From: Karstenula rhodostoma CBS 690.94
Taxonomy: Eukaryota > Ascomycota > Dothideomycetes > Pleosporales > Didymosphaeriaceae
NCBI GenBank assembly: GCA_010093485.1
Contig: MU001513.1
Coordinates: 261,696 to 325,695 of the forward strand
Direction: 5' to 3'
DNA length: 64,000 nt
The notes below the pieces were generated by a model. That model was given only the letters and a program-made list of their open reading frames with translations. It was not told the DNA's origin and made no database searches. The position numbers and the translations under genes were made by a program. Positions 34,905 to 45,608 of this stretch are shown one piece after another; position 1 is the stretch's first letter; every line of letters begins with the position of its first letter.

Positions 34905-36973
34905 ATGATGCTGTTGCTTTGCTATCTCGCCTCGTTTGTTTGGCTCTTCGGAAATATTCACGGCACTCCAACTGATCATGTGAGAACGCCACAAGGCCCA
35001 GGAACATATTACGCCATCACCGGGGCGATAGGCGGCATACACCCTCGACTAGAAATACGGCAGCTCCAGCAAAACCCCATCATGTGGAATCTGTTTCTTC
35101 TGGCTCTGAGGGATTTTCAGGCTATAGACCAAAACAATATCGATTCCTACTATCAAATTGCAGGTAAGATCCATTTGCCCGATATGTTGGGTAAACTAGC
35201 TGACTTTGTGCCAGGGATCCACGGCATGCCCTGGTAAGCGTAACGGTGCTCATGCGAATAGCACACACTCACCGTATGACCAGGTACAACTGGGATGGCG
35301 TGACCTTCAACACTCCGAATGGTCGGCCTCCACAGGTAGGCTACTGTCCCCACCACGACTTGTTGTTTGGCACGTGGCATCGACCGTATATATTACTTTT
35401 TGAGGTAACATCATCCCACATCTCGCAGGTGCAAAAATAACCCGCAACAGCAAAAGCTGCAGGCGATTGCTATCGGTATCGCTAATAGTTTTACTGACGC
35501 CTCATACCAAGACGCAGCAAATAGACTTCGATTACCGTTCTGGGACTGGGCGCGAGCTGTTTCTCAAAACGAGCCCGTCTTTCCTGCAGTACTGAGCACG
35601 CCTAAAGTTTCCGTCACGCTCCAAGATGGCTCACGTGTGGAGATCGACAACCCGCTCTATGACTACAGCTTCCACCCGCTTGACAATTTTCAAATAAACA
35701 GTACAGTATGTTTGTCATCTTTATACTGCGTAGTTTCTGAGAGACTCAGGGTTGCAACTTCGGACAGAACGGTCCCCTGTGCGACACGTCGCAAAGAACA
35801 GTCCGTCGGGCTACGAATGCAACTGGAACATGGATCAGTGATCACGGTGCAGTGGACCGCGACTTGCGTCAACAACTGTCTTCACTTAGACAGACAATTT
35901 ATTCGGCAATCACTCAGTATCATTCCTTCAATGATTTTAGCAATGATGCGAATTGTGGCGATTCGCCGATATCATCGATCGAAACCCCTCACAATAACAT
36001 CCATAATGCCATGGACCCCGGGCATATGTCTCCACCGGCTGTGGCAGCTTTTGATCCCTTGTTCTGGCTCCATCACTCGTAAGACATCCCAAGCAGTTGC
36101 AGAACGCTTATAGCTAAACCGCACTACCTAGAAATGTCGACAGACAGATTGCTTTGTTTCAAGCTTTGTTTCCCGATACTTACGTCGAACGATGCATCGC
36201 ATCACAGACCACTTGGACGATCCAACGCAATACTCCCCTCGATGCTGGATCACGTATGTATTATCATTCGTGTCCCAACGCTGGTATTAACCTAGTACAG
36301 CTCTCACACCTTTCCATCGAACTCCGGGCGGAGAATGGTGGACGTCTTCAATCAGCAAAAACATCGTAGAGTTAGGTTACACATACCCTGAGCTTATTGA
36401 CAGCCCCAACAATGAGACTCTGATCTCTCGCATCAACACTCTCTATCGAGACTCACGTTTGGTCACACAGGACAAAGAATCCAATATGCTGCCACATGAT
36501 GTCGAATACATTGTACAAGTGACAATGCCGGCCTCTGAGAACTACTCCTACAACGTGCTCTTATTCTTGGATCATGTCTCTGAGGATCCGGCAACATGGA
36601 CTTCACAAGATTCATTCATTAGCAAGACATCATCAGTCATCGCAATGAGTGAAACGCGAGTCTTTTCAACAATTGGTACGATTGTGCTTACCAATATTGT
36701 CAACTCAATGATATTTGACGGCTACGTGCGGTCGAAAGACATTGTTGATCACCTAAAAACCCATCTACAATGGCGTTTGGAGCTGGTAAGCACCTCTTTT
36801 CGATTAAATATGACATTCGGACTAATATATTGCAGAGCAATCACGAGATACAGAGGAAAGATATCCCTGGGCTCAGATTGACACTGATGAGTACCAAGGT
36901 AGAAAGGGCTACCTCAATTACAGAGTTGGATCGCTGGACCGGAGGCTTCAATATTCTTGGTGATATAAACTGA
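34905..36973 (+). CDS. Secreted tyrosinase (type-3 copper oxidase)
   Basis: Eight exons (34905-35163, 35215-35233, 35284-35404, 35451-35705, 35750-36078, 36132-36253, 36301-36785, 36836-36973) join in frame to give 575 residues. The introns are 44-54 bp. A signal peptide is followed by the family start YYAITGAIGGIHPRLEIRQL. The CuA site has His89 (GIHGMPW), His116/117 (CPHHD) and His125 (WHRP). The CuB site has HNNIHNAMD and DPLFWLHHSNVDR. The C-terminal part (PFHRTPGGEWWTS, LQWRLE) is also family-like. Tyrosinases oxidise phenols to o-quinones for melanin or phenol metabolism. Exon 2 is only 19 bp yet encodes the first copper His. The acceptor of exon 5 could instead be 18 bp downstream. Confidence 0.88.
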
Positions 36974-37865
36974 TAGCTGGTAAACACATTTGGAATATTT
37001 TCTTTCATGTCCAGAGTGGTGTGGGGATAAGTTTTACCGCGATTTGGTACCAATTGTACAGTGCGTGATTCACTGCCACCTTGCAAACTCTGTCCGCTGA
37101 TCGAGACCCGGTTGTTGACCTTGTTCGCTGCCACGGAGGTTCCACTCAAGGTCCATGCTGTATTAAACCGCAACAGAACGTTAGCAAGGCTCTATAATTG
37201 AGATTATCATTATAACTAACACGTGAGTAACATAGCAGCTTGTTGTTGATACAGAAACCGTGCAACTGCCTTCATCGCCACTCATATTTATTGGACGGGA
37301 ACAGCCGAATGGAGTGGAGTATTGAGGTGACGAAAGTGATGATTCCAGCGCAGGAAGTACCATAGATAAACAATTGTGTTTAACATCTACATGACTACTT
37401 TCAGCAGGTCGGTTTAGTTTAGAAAGGAATGTGCGGAGTTGCCGTTAGCTTGCGCAGCTAAGTGAGGACTAAGATCAGAGCCTCGACGACCACCCAGAAA
37501 CGCGCACTCTTTTCTCAAAACCGAGACACCCGAGATCTCGTTCCGCAACAATTAAATTTAACCCTCCGAACCGCGGCGGACGCGTTAGCAAAGTCGAAAG
37601 CTTCTTTGCACTATACACCTAGCTCTGGCAGCGGTAGCCGGCGATTTCGTGAATGCGCAAGACTGATGCCGCCCCAAGGATTGATGATACCGCAGGACGC
37701 GCAGGGCGAAGAATGCTAGAATATGACATATTAATATACTCATCATTCGAGGGTCAGTTTTGACAGCCCGTCTGCCTATGCAACCCACCATATACAAATT
37801 CAATGATATCAACAGCTCCTGGTATTTCATAACCCAAATTTCGTAATGTAGCCCAAATCCTCGTT
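36974..37865. other. Intergenic, possible gene remnant on minus strand
   Basis: Two minus-strand reading frames look protein-like. One is 37363-37181, starting MVLPALESSLSSPQYSTPFG with SCTVSVSTTSCYVTH. The other is 37173 to about 36990, with WTLSGTSVAANKVNNRVSIS. I could not find a splice that joins them in frame, so no gene is called. This may be a decayed or mis-spliced small secreted protein lying tail-to-tail with the tyrosinase. Confidence 0.25.
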
Positions 37866-39283
37866 CTACGAGTCATCCACTTGATCCGCCCAGCTCTTCC
37901 CTGCTATTGGCGAAGGCAGGCCAAACGACTCCTGCTTCTTGATACCAGGCCGATCAGGCTCGGTGGCCTTGACGTCTTCGGTTTTTGTGCGAATGGGAAA
38001 GTCGAGCTTCTTAGGTGCTTCAGCGTCCTTTGCAGCGGCGGCGGTAGATGCGGAGGGAAGTTCGGGGAAATCGGATGCTGAAGGCGGGTGTTGGGCCTCG
38101 TGGTCTTTCTTTGATGTGCCTTGATGATCGCCGCGACCGCCTCTGCCACCCCGTCCGCCGCGCCCTCGACCCCTTCCGCGGGTTGCGGGGGTATTGTCGT
38201 CTTCCTGCTGATGTGCGTATTCATCTCCCACACTCCTTGTGACCCCTGCTACTCCTCCGTGTGCACCCCTTGCGGCCCCGCGCCGTCGCTCGTCGCCGGT
38301 ACCTTCGAAACCGCCCTCCTTCTCCAGATCCCATTCTCTGCCGCCCACTGCCTTTAGTTTCATCTGCCTGTTCCTCTCGCGTTCGCCCATCATCTGCTGC
38401 CTGTTTTGGCGGTCAATCTTCTGCCTCTCGGCCACTTGTTTCTTGCGCTCGGCATTTTTTTGCGCGGCGATAGCCTCTCGCGCCTCGAAATTGGCGGCAT
38501 CGGCTTCAGATCGGGCGTGGGCAGTGGCCAGAGCCTCGTTCTTGGCCTTCATCGCCGCGAGCTTCGCGTTAATCTGGTCTTCGGTGAGGCGGGCGCGAGG
38601 CGTGCCGCCCGTGAGGGTGCGGTCGCCGCGGACGGACTTGGGTTCCTTGGGTGTGGCGGGCATAGACGGTGCTTCGGTTGTAGCAGCAGCAGTCTCGGCC
38701 GCTGCTTCGCCACTTTTCACCTCCTTCTCTTGCACTGCCTTCTCGGGATCTCGTGGTTCCTGGGCCTGGTTGCCACCGCGGCCTCTTCCACGGCCCCTGC
38801 CTCCTCTGCCGCGTCCTCTACCACGCTCGCCATTTGCAGGGCCGCGCGGCGCATATTGCGACTGACCCATCCCGGTAGCCGGTATTGCTGTGTCGACAGG
38901 CTCTGGTGGTGGGGCCTCTGCAGGCGCATCTTCGACCACGGGTTCGGCGACGGGCGTGAAGTCGTCATCAAAGAACAGGTCGTCTGTGCCTGCCGTCTGC
39001 GCGAATGGGTCGATGGACGAGTCGGTGTATTCGTAATCGTAAGGCATGTCGGCAGGCTGTTGCAGGGTCAACAACGGTGAATGTGTATGCGCTGGGAGGT
39101 CGTGGCGATTTAGGAATAAGAAGGTGTTTGTGCAGTTGTACGTACGGGTGGTGGCGCATACGTTTCCGCAGGTGGAGGTGGGTCAACAGCTTTCGGTGCG
39201 GGAGCCTGCGTAGGTGGCGCTGCTTCGGCGGGCTTTTCTTCAACCTTCTCCTCGGGCTTGGGGGCCCATCTCGAAGCGTACAT
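37866..39283 (-). CDS. RGG-repeat, coiled-coil RNA-binding-like protein
   Basis: Exon 1 (39283-39146) and exon 2 (39056-37866) join in phase 0 across an 89-bp intron (GTACGT...CAG) to give 442 residues. The N-terminus is MYASRWAPKPEEKVEEKPAE. Two RGG boxes are clear, one near residues 120-145 (GERGRGRGRGGRGRGRGRGG) and one near residues 340-360. Between them lies a long charged helix (LAAMKAKNEALATAHA, AERKKQVAERQKIDRQNRQQ) ending in KLKAVGGREWDLEKEG. The C-terminus has IKKQESFGLPSPIAGKSWAD. RGG boxes usually bind RNA and are targets of arginine methylation. A ribosome- or mRNA-associated role, as in Stm1/SERBP-like proteins, is possible but unproven. Confidence 0.75.
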
Positions 39284-39797
39284 GGTGCACAGGCGTATGA
39301 ATAAACGTGGCCAAGGGTAGTGAATGTTGTTGTATCGTGGTGAATTGCTAGCGAAGTTTACGTGGTACCGACCACGCTAGGCTCCGGGAGGGATGGCGGG
39401 GCAGGAGGGAGCTCCCCACGTTTCTACCTCAGGTCAACCCACTACACCTCACCTCGAAACGACTCTCATGTGTCTGAACAATGTTACTTAATCGTTTCTA
39501 GCGACTAGGCTGTTTCTTTACTCTGCTCTTATGACATTCGCGGATGCCATCATCCCCGCATTGGTCCGGACTATGTTAGCCGAACGACTGCTACCAAACT
39601 ATACCACGTATATGTATATCGAGTGAACGCCTTATGGAGTGTCAATAACCATCTTCAATTCACATGATATAATATTTTACTTGCATGCGCGCAGTTACAT
39701 TGATCTCATCAGATACGTACCCCAACACCATACAGATCCCATCTCGAGTCAATTTTGTAGTCAGCAGAAACTTACCTGCCATCCACAACGATCTACA
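39284..39797. other. Divergent promoter region
   Basis: This lies between the starts of the RGG-protein gene and the dehydrogenase pseudogene. The sequence is unremarkable, with AT-rich patches at 39600-39740. Confidence 0.4.
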
Positions 39798-40988
39798 ATG
39801 AAAGCAGCACAATTCTTCACAGCCCGCGACATCCGCGTCGTCGACATCGCCTCACCAACTCCAAATGAAAACGAAGCGCTCATAGCCATCGAATGGTGTG
39901 GAATATGCGGCTCGGACCTCCATGAGTATCTCGCAGGTAAGCTCCTCCCTCCATATCGACACACACTTACATTATCCAGGCCCCTCCGGTGTCCCAAAAA
40001 AGGAAGCCCCCTAACCATGAGCCACGAATTTTGTGGCCGCGTCATCAACGCGCCGCCCACTTCAGGACTGTCGAACGGCCAGGCCGTGATGGTTGACCCG
40101 CGGTTCTACTGCGGTAAGTGCTCGCGCTGCGCTGCGTCTCATACGCACGACTGTCCGAGCATGGGACTAAAAGGGTTCCACGGCGGAGGCGGTGGGTTTT
40201 CGGAGATGGTGGCCGTAGAAACGAGACATTGCTATCCTCTCCCCGATTCTGTGGACCTGAGTCTCGCGGCGCTGATTGAGCCGTTGGCTGTGGCGTGGCA
40301 TGCCGTGACGCTTTGTGGGATGGAAGATTGGAGCTCGAAGGCTGTGCTCATCTTGGGCGGTGGTCCGATCGGGATCGCGCATACGTCTGCTCTGCGAGCA
40401 CTTGGCTGCAGGAACATTTTCATCTCGGAGCCGACCTCCACGCGAGCGGCGCAGAGCAGGAAGATTGCTGATCACGTGTTTAATCCTGTCTCCGAGAATG
40501 TGGCTGAACTGTGTGGCGAGCTTACGTCAGGAGAAGGTGTAGATGTAGTGTTTGATTGTGCGGGTGTGCAGAAGGGTATGGATGCTGGTTTCGATGTACT
40601 AGGGTTTTGAGGAGTGTACATGAACGTTGCGCTTTAGGGGGCTCCCGTAGGTACCCCCTTTGGAAAGGCGGTTGCCTGCTCACTCTGTATAGATGGTTGT
40701 ACCATTTCTCCAGCTGTTATCGAAGGAGATCTCGTTGAAAGCCAGTATCACATACAACGAGCGTGCTTTCAGAGAGACAGTCGATGCTTTTGCGGCGGGT
40801 ATGTTCTTGTCCCAGATCATGGCCAGCAGAACTGACGCCGCCCAGGAAGATTTAAAGGTCTCGAAGGAATGGTCACTTCTCGTATACACATCAACGCTAT
40901 TGTCGAGAACGGCTTCGAAGAGCTTGTCATCAACAAAGACCATCACATCAAGATCATGGTAACGCCGCAGAGGTCATGGTTAGAGTAA
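39798..40988 (+). pseudogene. Zinc-dependent medium-chain dehydrogenase (butanediol/sorbitol type), broken
   Basis: Exons 39798-39936, 39980-40646, 40693-40798 and 40846-40988 follow normal splice signals. They show the full MDR family order: GICGSDLHEYLAG, MSHEFCGR, the structural-zinc loop CGKCSRCAASHTHDC, IEPLAVAWHAV, a Rossmann motif (ILGGGPIGIA), VDVVFDCAGVQ and the C-terminal HINAIVENGFEELVINKDHH. Three lesions break it: one base appears missing in the C-run at 40007-40011, just after intron 1, and in-frame stops sit at 40608-40610 (TGA, where Arg is usual) and 40635-40637 (TAG, where Trp is usual). The rest of the frame is intact, so the decay looks recent. Alternative splicing could skip both stops (see findings). 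Confidence 0.75.
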
Positions 40989-41119
40989 CAGGTCGGACTC
41001 GTTCTCCTCTTTCCATGGGCATGAAGTCGAGGCACCGCCCGAAGCCTAGCCGGATAATGCACAACATGTATTCAGTACATCAGTTCAGCCAGATGGCGTG
41101 CGTGGTTAACCACCAAAGA

Positions 41120-41430
41120 CATTAATTCACAGTATGGTAGTATGTCAGACGGCCTTTGAACCCGCTTCTTGGATTGACGGGGACTGCAGCGTATACGACG
41201 TTGAAGCATGCGGAGGAGGGGATCACGAAGTGTGCTGCGCTTGAGGAAGTGAAGCATGGAGTCAGGGTTAATGCGGTGTGTCCGGGGTTCTTGATGACTG
41301 GATTGTTTCGGCCGTCGTCCAAGGAGAAGCATTTGAGAAGTTGCGGGAGGAGCTGGAGGATAGACAAGGAAGGCGCGCGGCGTTTGAGGTGGGCGATGTG
41401 GTTGTTCTGATGAGTGTTAAGCTTTTGGCC
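41120..41430 (+). pseudogene. Fragment of a short-chain dehydrogenase/reductase
   Basis: One plus frame reads GTAAYTTLKHAEEGITKCAA and then GVRVNAVCPGFLMTGLF. This covers the YxxxK active site and the RVNAVCPG loop of classical SDR enzymes. A second frame continues with EAFEKLREELEDRQGRRAAFE and DVVVLMS, matching the usual C-terminal region, so there is a frameshift between about 41280 and 41340. The N-terminal nucleotide-binding half is absent. Confidence 0.7.
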
Positions 41431-41495
41431 CCCCGCCGAGTTCCTGTACTGCGTTTTGCCGCAGGTTAAGAGTCAACAATAGATGAGTGTTCAGC
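41409..41495. repeat. Small insertion flanked by 15-bp direct repeats
   Basis: The words TGATGAGTGTTAAGC (41409-41423) and AGATGAGTGTTCAGC (41481-41495) flank a 57-bp core. The core contains GAGTTCCTGTACTGCGTTTT, shared with the small insertion at 24926-25042. It lies at the very end of the SDR fragment. Confidence 0.5.
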
Positions 41496-41825
41496 CTTTC
41501 ATTGAGGTGGGGGTGCGAGGTGGAGGTTAAGCGTCGCCCCTTCCTGATTGACGTCCGCGAGTACCGTTCGGCAACATGCATCCATGAATACTATGGGGTA
41601 AGCTAATCATATACAGCTTAGCTAACTACCTGTGGGTACTCGGAGATATACAAACGCGAGGTCTTATTACCGATTCACAACTCCAGCATGAGCGAGTTGG
41701 AGCATCAGAACATCTATATAAACTTGCAATGAATCATGTGAACAGAAAACACCCTCCTCACTACACTTACCACCACTTCCCCTTTTTCCAACGACTCCAA
41801 ACAAGGCCTACAACTCCCCACCAAC

Positions 41826-42452
41826 ATGTCCTCAACCCCCCCTACAGACCCAACATCCCCCTCCCACTACCCCCCCAACCAAACCGCCCTCCTCCTCCTC
41901 GACTTCCACACCCTCTTCGTCGACAGCCTGCCCGCCCCCAAAGGCCACGCCGCCCTCGCCGTCGCCGCCTCCACAAAGAAATGGGCCAAATCCACCGGCA
42001 TCCACGTAATCCACTGCCTCATCGACACAGAGCAGACGCCCTTTCCGACGTGCAAGAGCATCCCGCGGTGGACGTCGATCGCGGACTCGTTCAAGGCTGG
42101 CGGCGGGGACGAGCCCGCCGCGCTGCGCGAGGATGCACACGGGGAGAGGACGTTCTTGAGGCGCGCGGGGTACGTGTCTGCGCTAAAGTCGCCGGGACTG
42201 GTCGAGTATCTGCGGGAGGAGGGGATTGTGAGTTTGGTGGTGACGGGGCTGAGCACGTCTGGGTGCGTGTTGCGCACTGCGGCGGCGGCGTGCGATGATG
42301 AGTTCGTGGTGACGGTGCTGGAAGATGGGTGCGCGGACGGCGAGCAGGACGTGCACGACGCGCTTGTTAAGAAGGTGTTGCTGGGTCGCGGGTACGTGTA
42401 CACGGCGGAGGCGTTCCGCGATGGCTGGGAGAAGCGCACGCTGGGCTTGTAA
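41826..42452 (+). CDS. Isochorismatase-family cysteine hydrolase
   Basis: This single exon encodes 208 residues, the usual length for the family. Asp26 in TALLLLDFHTLF is the catalytic acid. Cys147 in VVTGLSTSGCVLRTA is the nucleophile, followed by the typical AAACDDEFVVTVLEDGCAD and a C-terminal helix. The position normally held by the catalytic Lys (before the Y.SA motif) appears as Arg112/113 in FLRRAGYVSAL, so activity should not be taken for granted. Members hydrolyse isochorismate, nicotinamide-like amides or related substrates; the substrate here is unknown. There is no signal peptide, so it is probably cytosolic. Confidence 0.85.
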   Translation: MSSTPPTDPTSPSHYPPNQTALLLLDFHTLFVDSLPAPKGHAALAVAASTKKWAKSTGIHVIHCLIDTEQTPFPTCKSIPRWTSIADSFKAGGGDEPAALREDAHGERTFLRRAGYVSALKSPGLVEYLREEGIVSLVVTGLSTSGCVLRTAAAACDDEFVVTVLEDGCADGEQDVHDALVKKVLLGRGYVYTAEAFRDGWEKRTLGL

Positions 42453-42541
42453 GAAGATGGAAAAACAGTGTCAATTAGGACTGTTTGGCTAGATGTAATA
42501 CTCCTTTAACGCCGGCTCCCCCGTTTTATGGGCCAGATTCG

Positions 42542-44538
42542 CTAATGTAAACCACTCTCTCCTGTCTCGATCATGTGCTTCTGGCAGTCCACCAGCGTCG
42601 TCACCATTTTGGCCACCTCCTCCAGCCTGCTCAGGACGACCTTATTGCCCTCCACAAATCCATAGCACTGGTACCGGAGCTCGGTTTTTTCGCAGAAGTC
42701 GCGCACCAGGCTTTGCACCTGGCGTAGGTTGTGTCGGGGAACTCTAGGAAAGAGGTGGTGTACAGCCTGGAATTGCAGGCCTCCGTGTAGAAAGTCCAGC
42801 CAGGCCGGGCAGTCGACATCCATCGTAGTGCGGAGCTGACGTTGTGGGAAGGATTCCGTGGGTCCAAGGTCGGATGTAGGCATGCCCCAGTGGGATAGCG
42901 TGATCTGGACGTGTAGGATTATGGTGACTGCATGGGAAAGTATCACAAACGCTACGCGTATGGGCCATGTGGGAAGCGTGCTCCAGACAAGGCAGTATCC
43001 GAAAATGTACCAGTAGCACGCCATGAATGCAATCTCCACCGGCCGTGTCCACCACGCTGCTCCTAGCTGCGCTGCCCGTGGGCTTACTAGATGCAGCCAC
43101 GAAAGCATGTACAGGTTGAACCTTGCCAGGGCCATGACGGGGTAGTATGTGTACTTTTGATATGGGACCAGAAAGTCGGCGGCGCCGTCCCACACGAAGC
43201 GGAAGTTGTAGAAGGTACTCAGCACCGACTTCATGAACGTAGGGGAGTTTGAGAAGAGCGGTACGTTCTGAAGATCCGGGTCGTGCACTGGGTCGTTGGT
43301 AATGAGATGGTGCACGTTGTGAGAGGATTTCCACCAGCCAATGCTGAGACCGCAGCAGAAGTCTGCGACGAAGGCTCCGATCAGGGTGTCGGCGACGAAG
43401 TTGGATGTGATTCCGCAGTGAGCGGCGTCGTGGGCGACGAACATGATCTGTTGCTGCTCGTGTGTTAGCATTGCACATGATCAAGATGTATTGCGACGTA
43501 CCCAGAACAGTCCCAGCGCAATTGCAGACGTGAGATACCATCCGATATGGAGGAGGTAGAGGAACGCCGCGAAGAGAATGGCGTATCGAATGCTCTCCTT
43601 GCCGTACTCGTCGAAGCGACATGTGTATAGGCCCTCGTCTTTGACTCGCTGGTGGAGCGCACGGTATTCCAAAGTAATGGCTCGTTGCGTCTCAGGGTCG
43701 ACCGAGGGGTTGTCGCGCAGGCCATCCTCGATCTCCTTCTGCTCTAGCTCGGCGGCATATCGCTCGCGTGCTGCGGTTGCGGCTGCTTGGTCGGAGCCGT
43801 CGATGGTGGGTGGCACGGTGGGCGTTGACACGATGGGTGTGCTCTGCGGGTGTTGTGATTCCACATCGACGCCAACGATTGGGATCGCTCTCCGTGTGCA
43901 AGGTGTCTGGTTCAGCTTCTTGTGAAGGACGACTGCGGCCTTTGGATTACAGTCAGCAAATGCTGACAGCACACACACGAGAGGCCATGGTGTTGTGAAG
44001 GAGTAGACCCACGGAGCTCAGGTCAACACTCGTGCGACTCCGTCGTTTTCGCTCCAGGCTCTCCTTGTCGCCGTTCTTCGCCTCTTGTTTGCGCAGGGCT
44101 TCTTTTGTGTAGAAGTCGGGCGATCGGATGGGCGGGTCGAGGTTGGTCCAAGGCTCGTGTATGCGACCGATGCGGAACTGCTTCATGCACAGAAGAGTCC
44201 TCGAGGAGTGATAGCTGGAGAAAAGAGGTCAGCGTTGGGTTGCGGAGGTAAAGCATCGCCTTTCCGATTCTGGACACGTGGGGCAGCAACAAGGCAAGGC
44301 CGCGACTAGCGTTTAGCGCAGCGTCGATCAGTATGGTGTATATGCGTGCTTACATGTTCATTTCATCGGTAGCATCTCTTCCCACCATGTGCAGTATCGC
44401 AAGCCGTCCGCCGGGGTGCCTGTTGATCCATGTGGTCAAGTCGAGGGCGTGTCCCTCGTGGATGACGATGTTGCGGTTTTGGGCAATGAGGCGCTCGACC
44501 CCGGCGACGTCGACGTGAGGCAGCGAGGTTTTGGACAT
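42542..44538 (-). CDS. Sphingolipid delta-8 type front-end desaturase with cytochrome b5 domain
   Basis: Exons 44538-44354, 44214-44013, 43939-43502 and 43453-42542 join in frame to 578 residues. The N-terminal cytochrome b5 domain has the haem motif HPGGRLAILHMVGRDATDE. It leads through FRIGRIHEPWTNLDPPI and a low-complexity linker to TM segments and the three desaturase boxes: HDAAH, HNVHH and QAVHH. The Gln-first third box marks front-end desaturases. Fungal members with this layout introduce the delta-8 double bond of the 9-methyl sphingadienine of glucosylceramides, in the ER membrane. An in-frame upstream ATG at 44583 is possible. The intron 2 donor GTGGGT is weak but keeps the frame and has a good branch site (GCTGAC). 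Confidence 0.85.
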
Positions 44539-45608
44539 TGTGCGGATGGTTGATGGTTGGGTAGAAAGGGGAGGAAGGGACACGGATTATAACCCATTCA
44601 CCTGCGTGCGCGGGCGTAAACACGGCAGGGCTGTGGACCACCAGGTCAAACGCGTCCAAGCTCTCAGATCTCCGGAGCCTAGACAAGACAGGTGTCGCGT
44701 AGGCGTGCAGACAGGAGCAGAGATATCTTGGCAGCTTGGAATTCTTCTGGCGGGGGAAAAGCACAGCACGTCGCTGATGGCCAGTCCGCGGCTCGCCATC
44801 AGCCTGCTGGACAAGCTCCACACCAGCTGCTGGGCGGTTTATCCCACGGCTTCTCGACATGTCGGCCGTGTCTGTGTCTGTGTCTGTGTCTGCGTCGGTG
44901 TCGGGAGCTCGCAGCCATTGCAGCACAGCGGCTGTGCCCACTTCGGCGAGGGGCTCTGAGCCAGCCCAGCGCCAGCCCAGAGCCAGCCCAGCGCCCTAGC
45001 GTAACCTGGCACAGCCTCGGGCCCAGTAGAAACCGCGCGGATGTGGACGAGGAGCGTATGCGCCAGAGCATATGGTGCGCTTATCGCTCCACAACCCGAC
45101 TGTGCGGAGTGGGATGCGAGCCGCGCGCCCCAAAGACTAGGCTGCGTCCGGCGTGAGCTGCGAAGGGGTCGCTGCTTCTGCATGCAGGGACCGGGCTAGC
45201 GCTCGATCCACGCGGCCTGAAACCTGGTTCCTGACCCAACCGAGTAACCATGACGGTCTTCGCCACTGCACTGGAGCCTGTGTCCATATTGATTCACACC
45301 CGTTGCCCCTCTCAGTGCACACCCTGCGCCTGTATGTACCGCACGTTCTTCTGGGGTCGGGCGCGCCGCCATGATTCTTCGCCTTTTCCGTCCCCAGCAT
45401 TCGCCGACACGGCGAGAGGGAACGGCAGATGGCACCGACGCCTCCCAGACCGCGCGGCTTTCTCGCACCCACCGTCGGCTGCATGGCGACACTCCTTTTC
45501 CAGTTGCGCAATCGCTTGGACGCTGGTGTTTGCTCGGAAAGGAGTACCGGTCCACAACTCCGACCACTTGCTCGGCCATCTAAGCCGGTCCGCACCGCAA
45601 CCGGCTTC
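44539..45608. other. Intergenic between desaturase and Zn2Cys6 gene
   Basis: No supported gene. It holds a (TGTCTG)n microsatellite at about 44869-44905 and a run of imperfect AGCCAGCCCAGCGCC repeats at 44959-44995. Many overlapping ORFs on both strands are GC-driven. Confidence 0.4.

Noticed and set aside
38239..38865. Plus-strand 208-codon ORF opposite the RGG protein
   Set aside because: It is a mirror frame of the Arg/Gly-rich coding strand, with the Ser/Pro/Arg composition expected of such shadows.
44868..44905. TGTCTG repeat considered as part of a gene
   Set aside because: It is a simple microsatellite in intergenic DNA, and the ORFs crossing it have no domain character.
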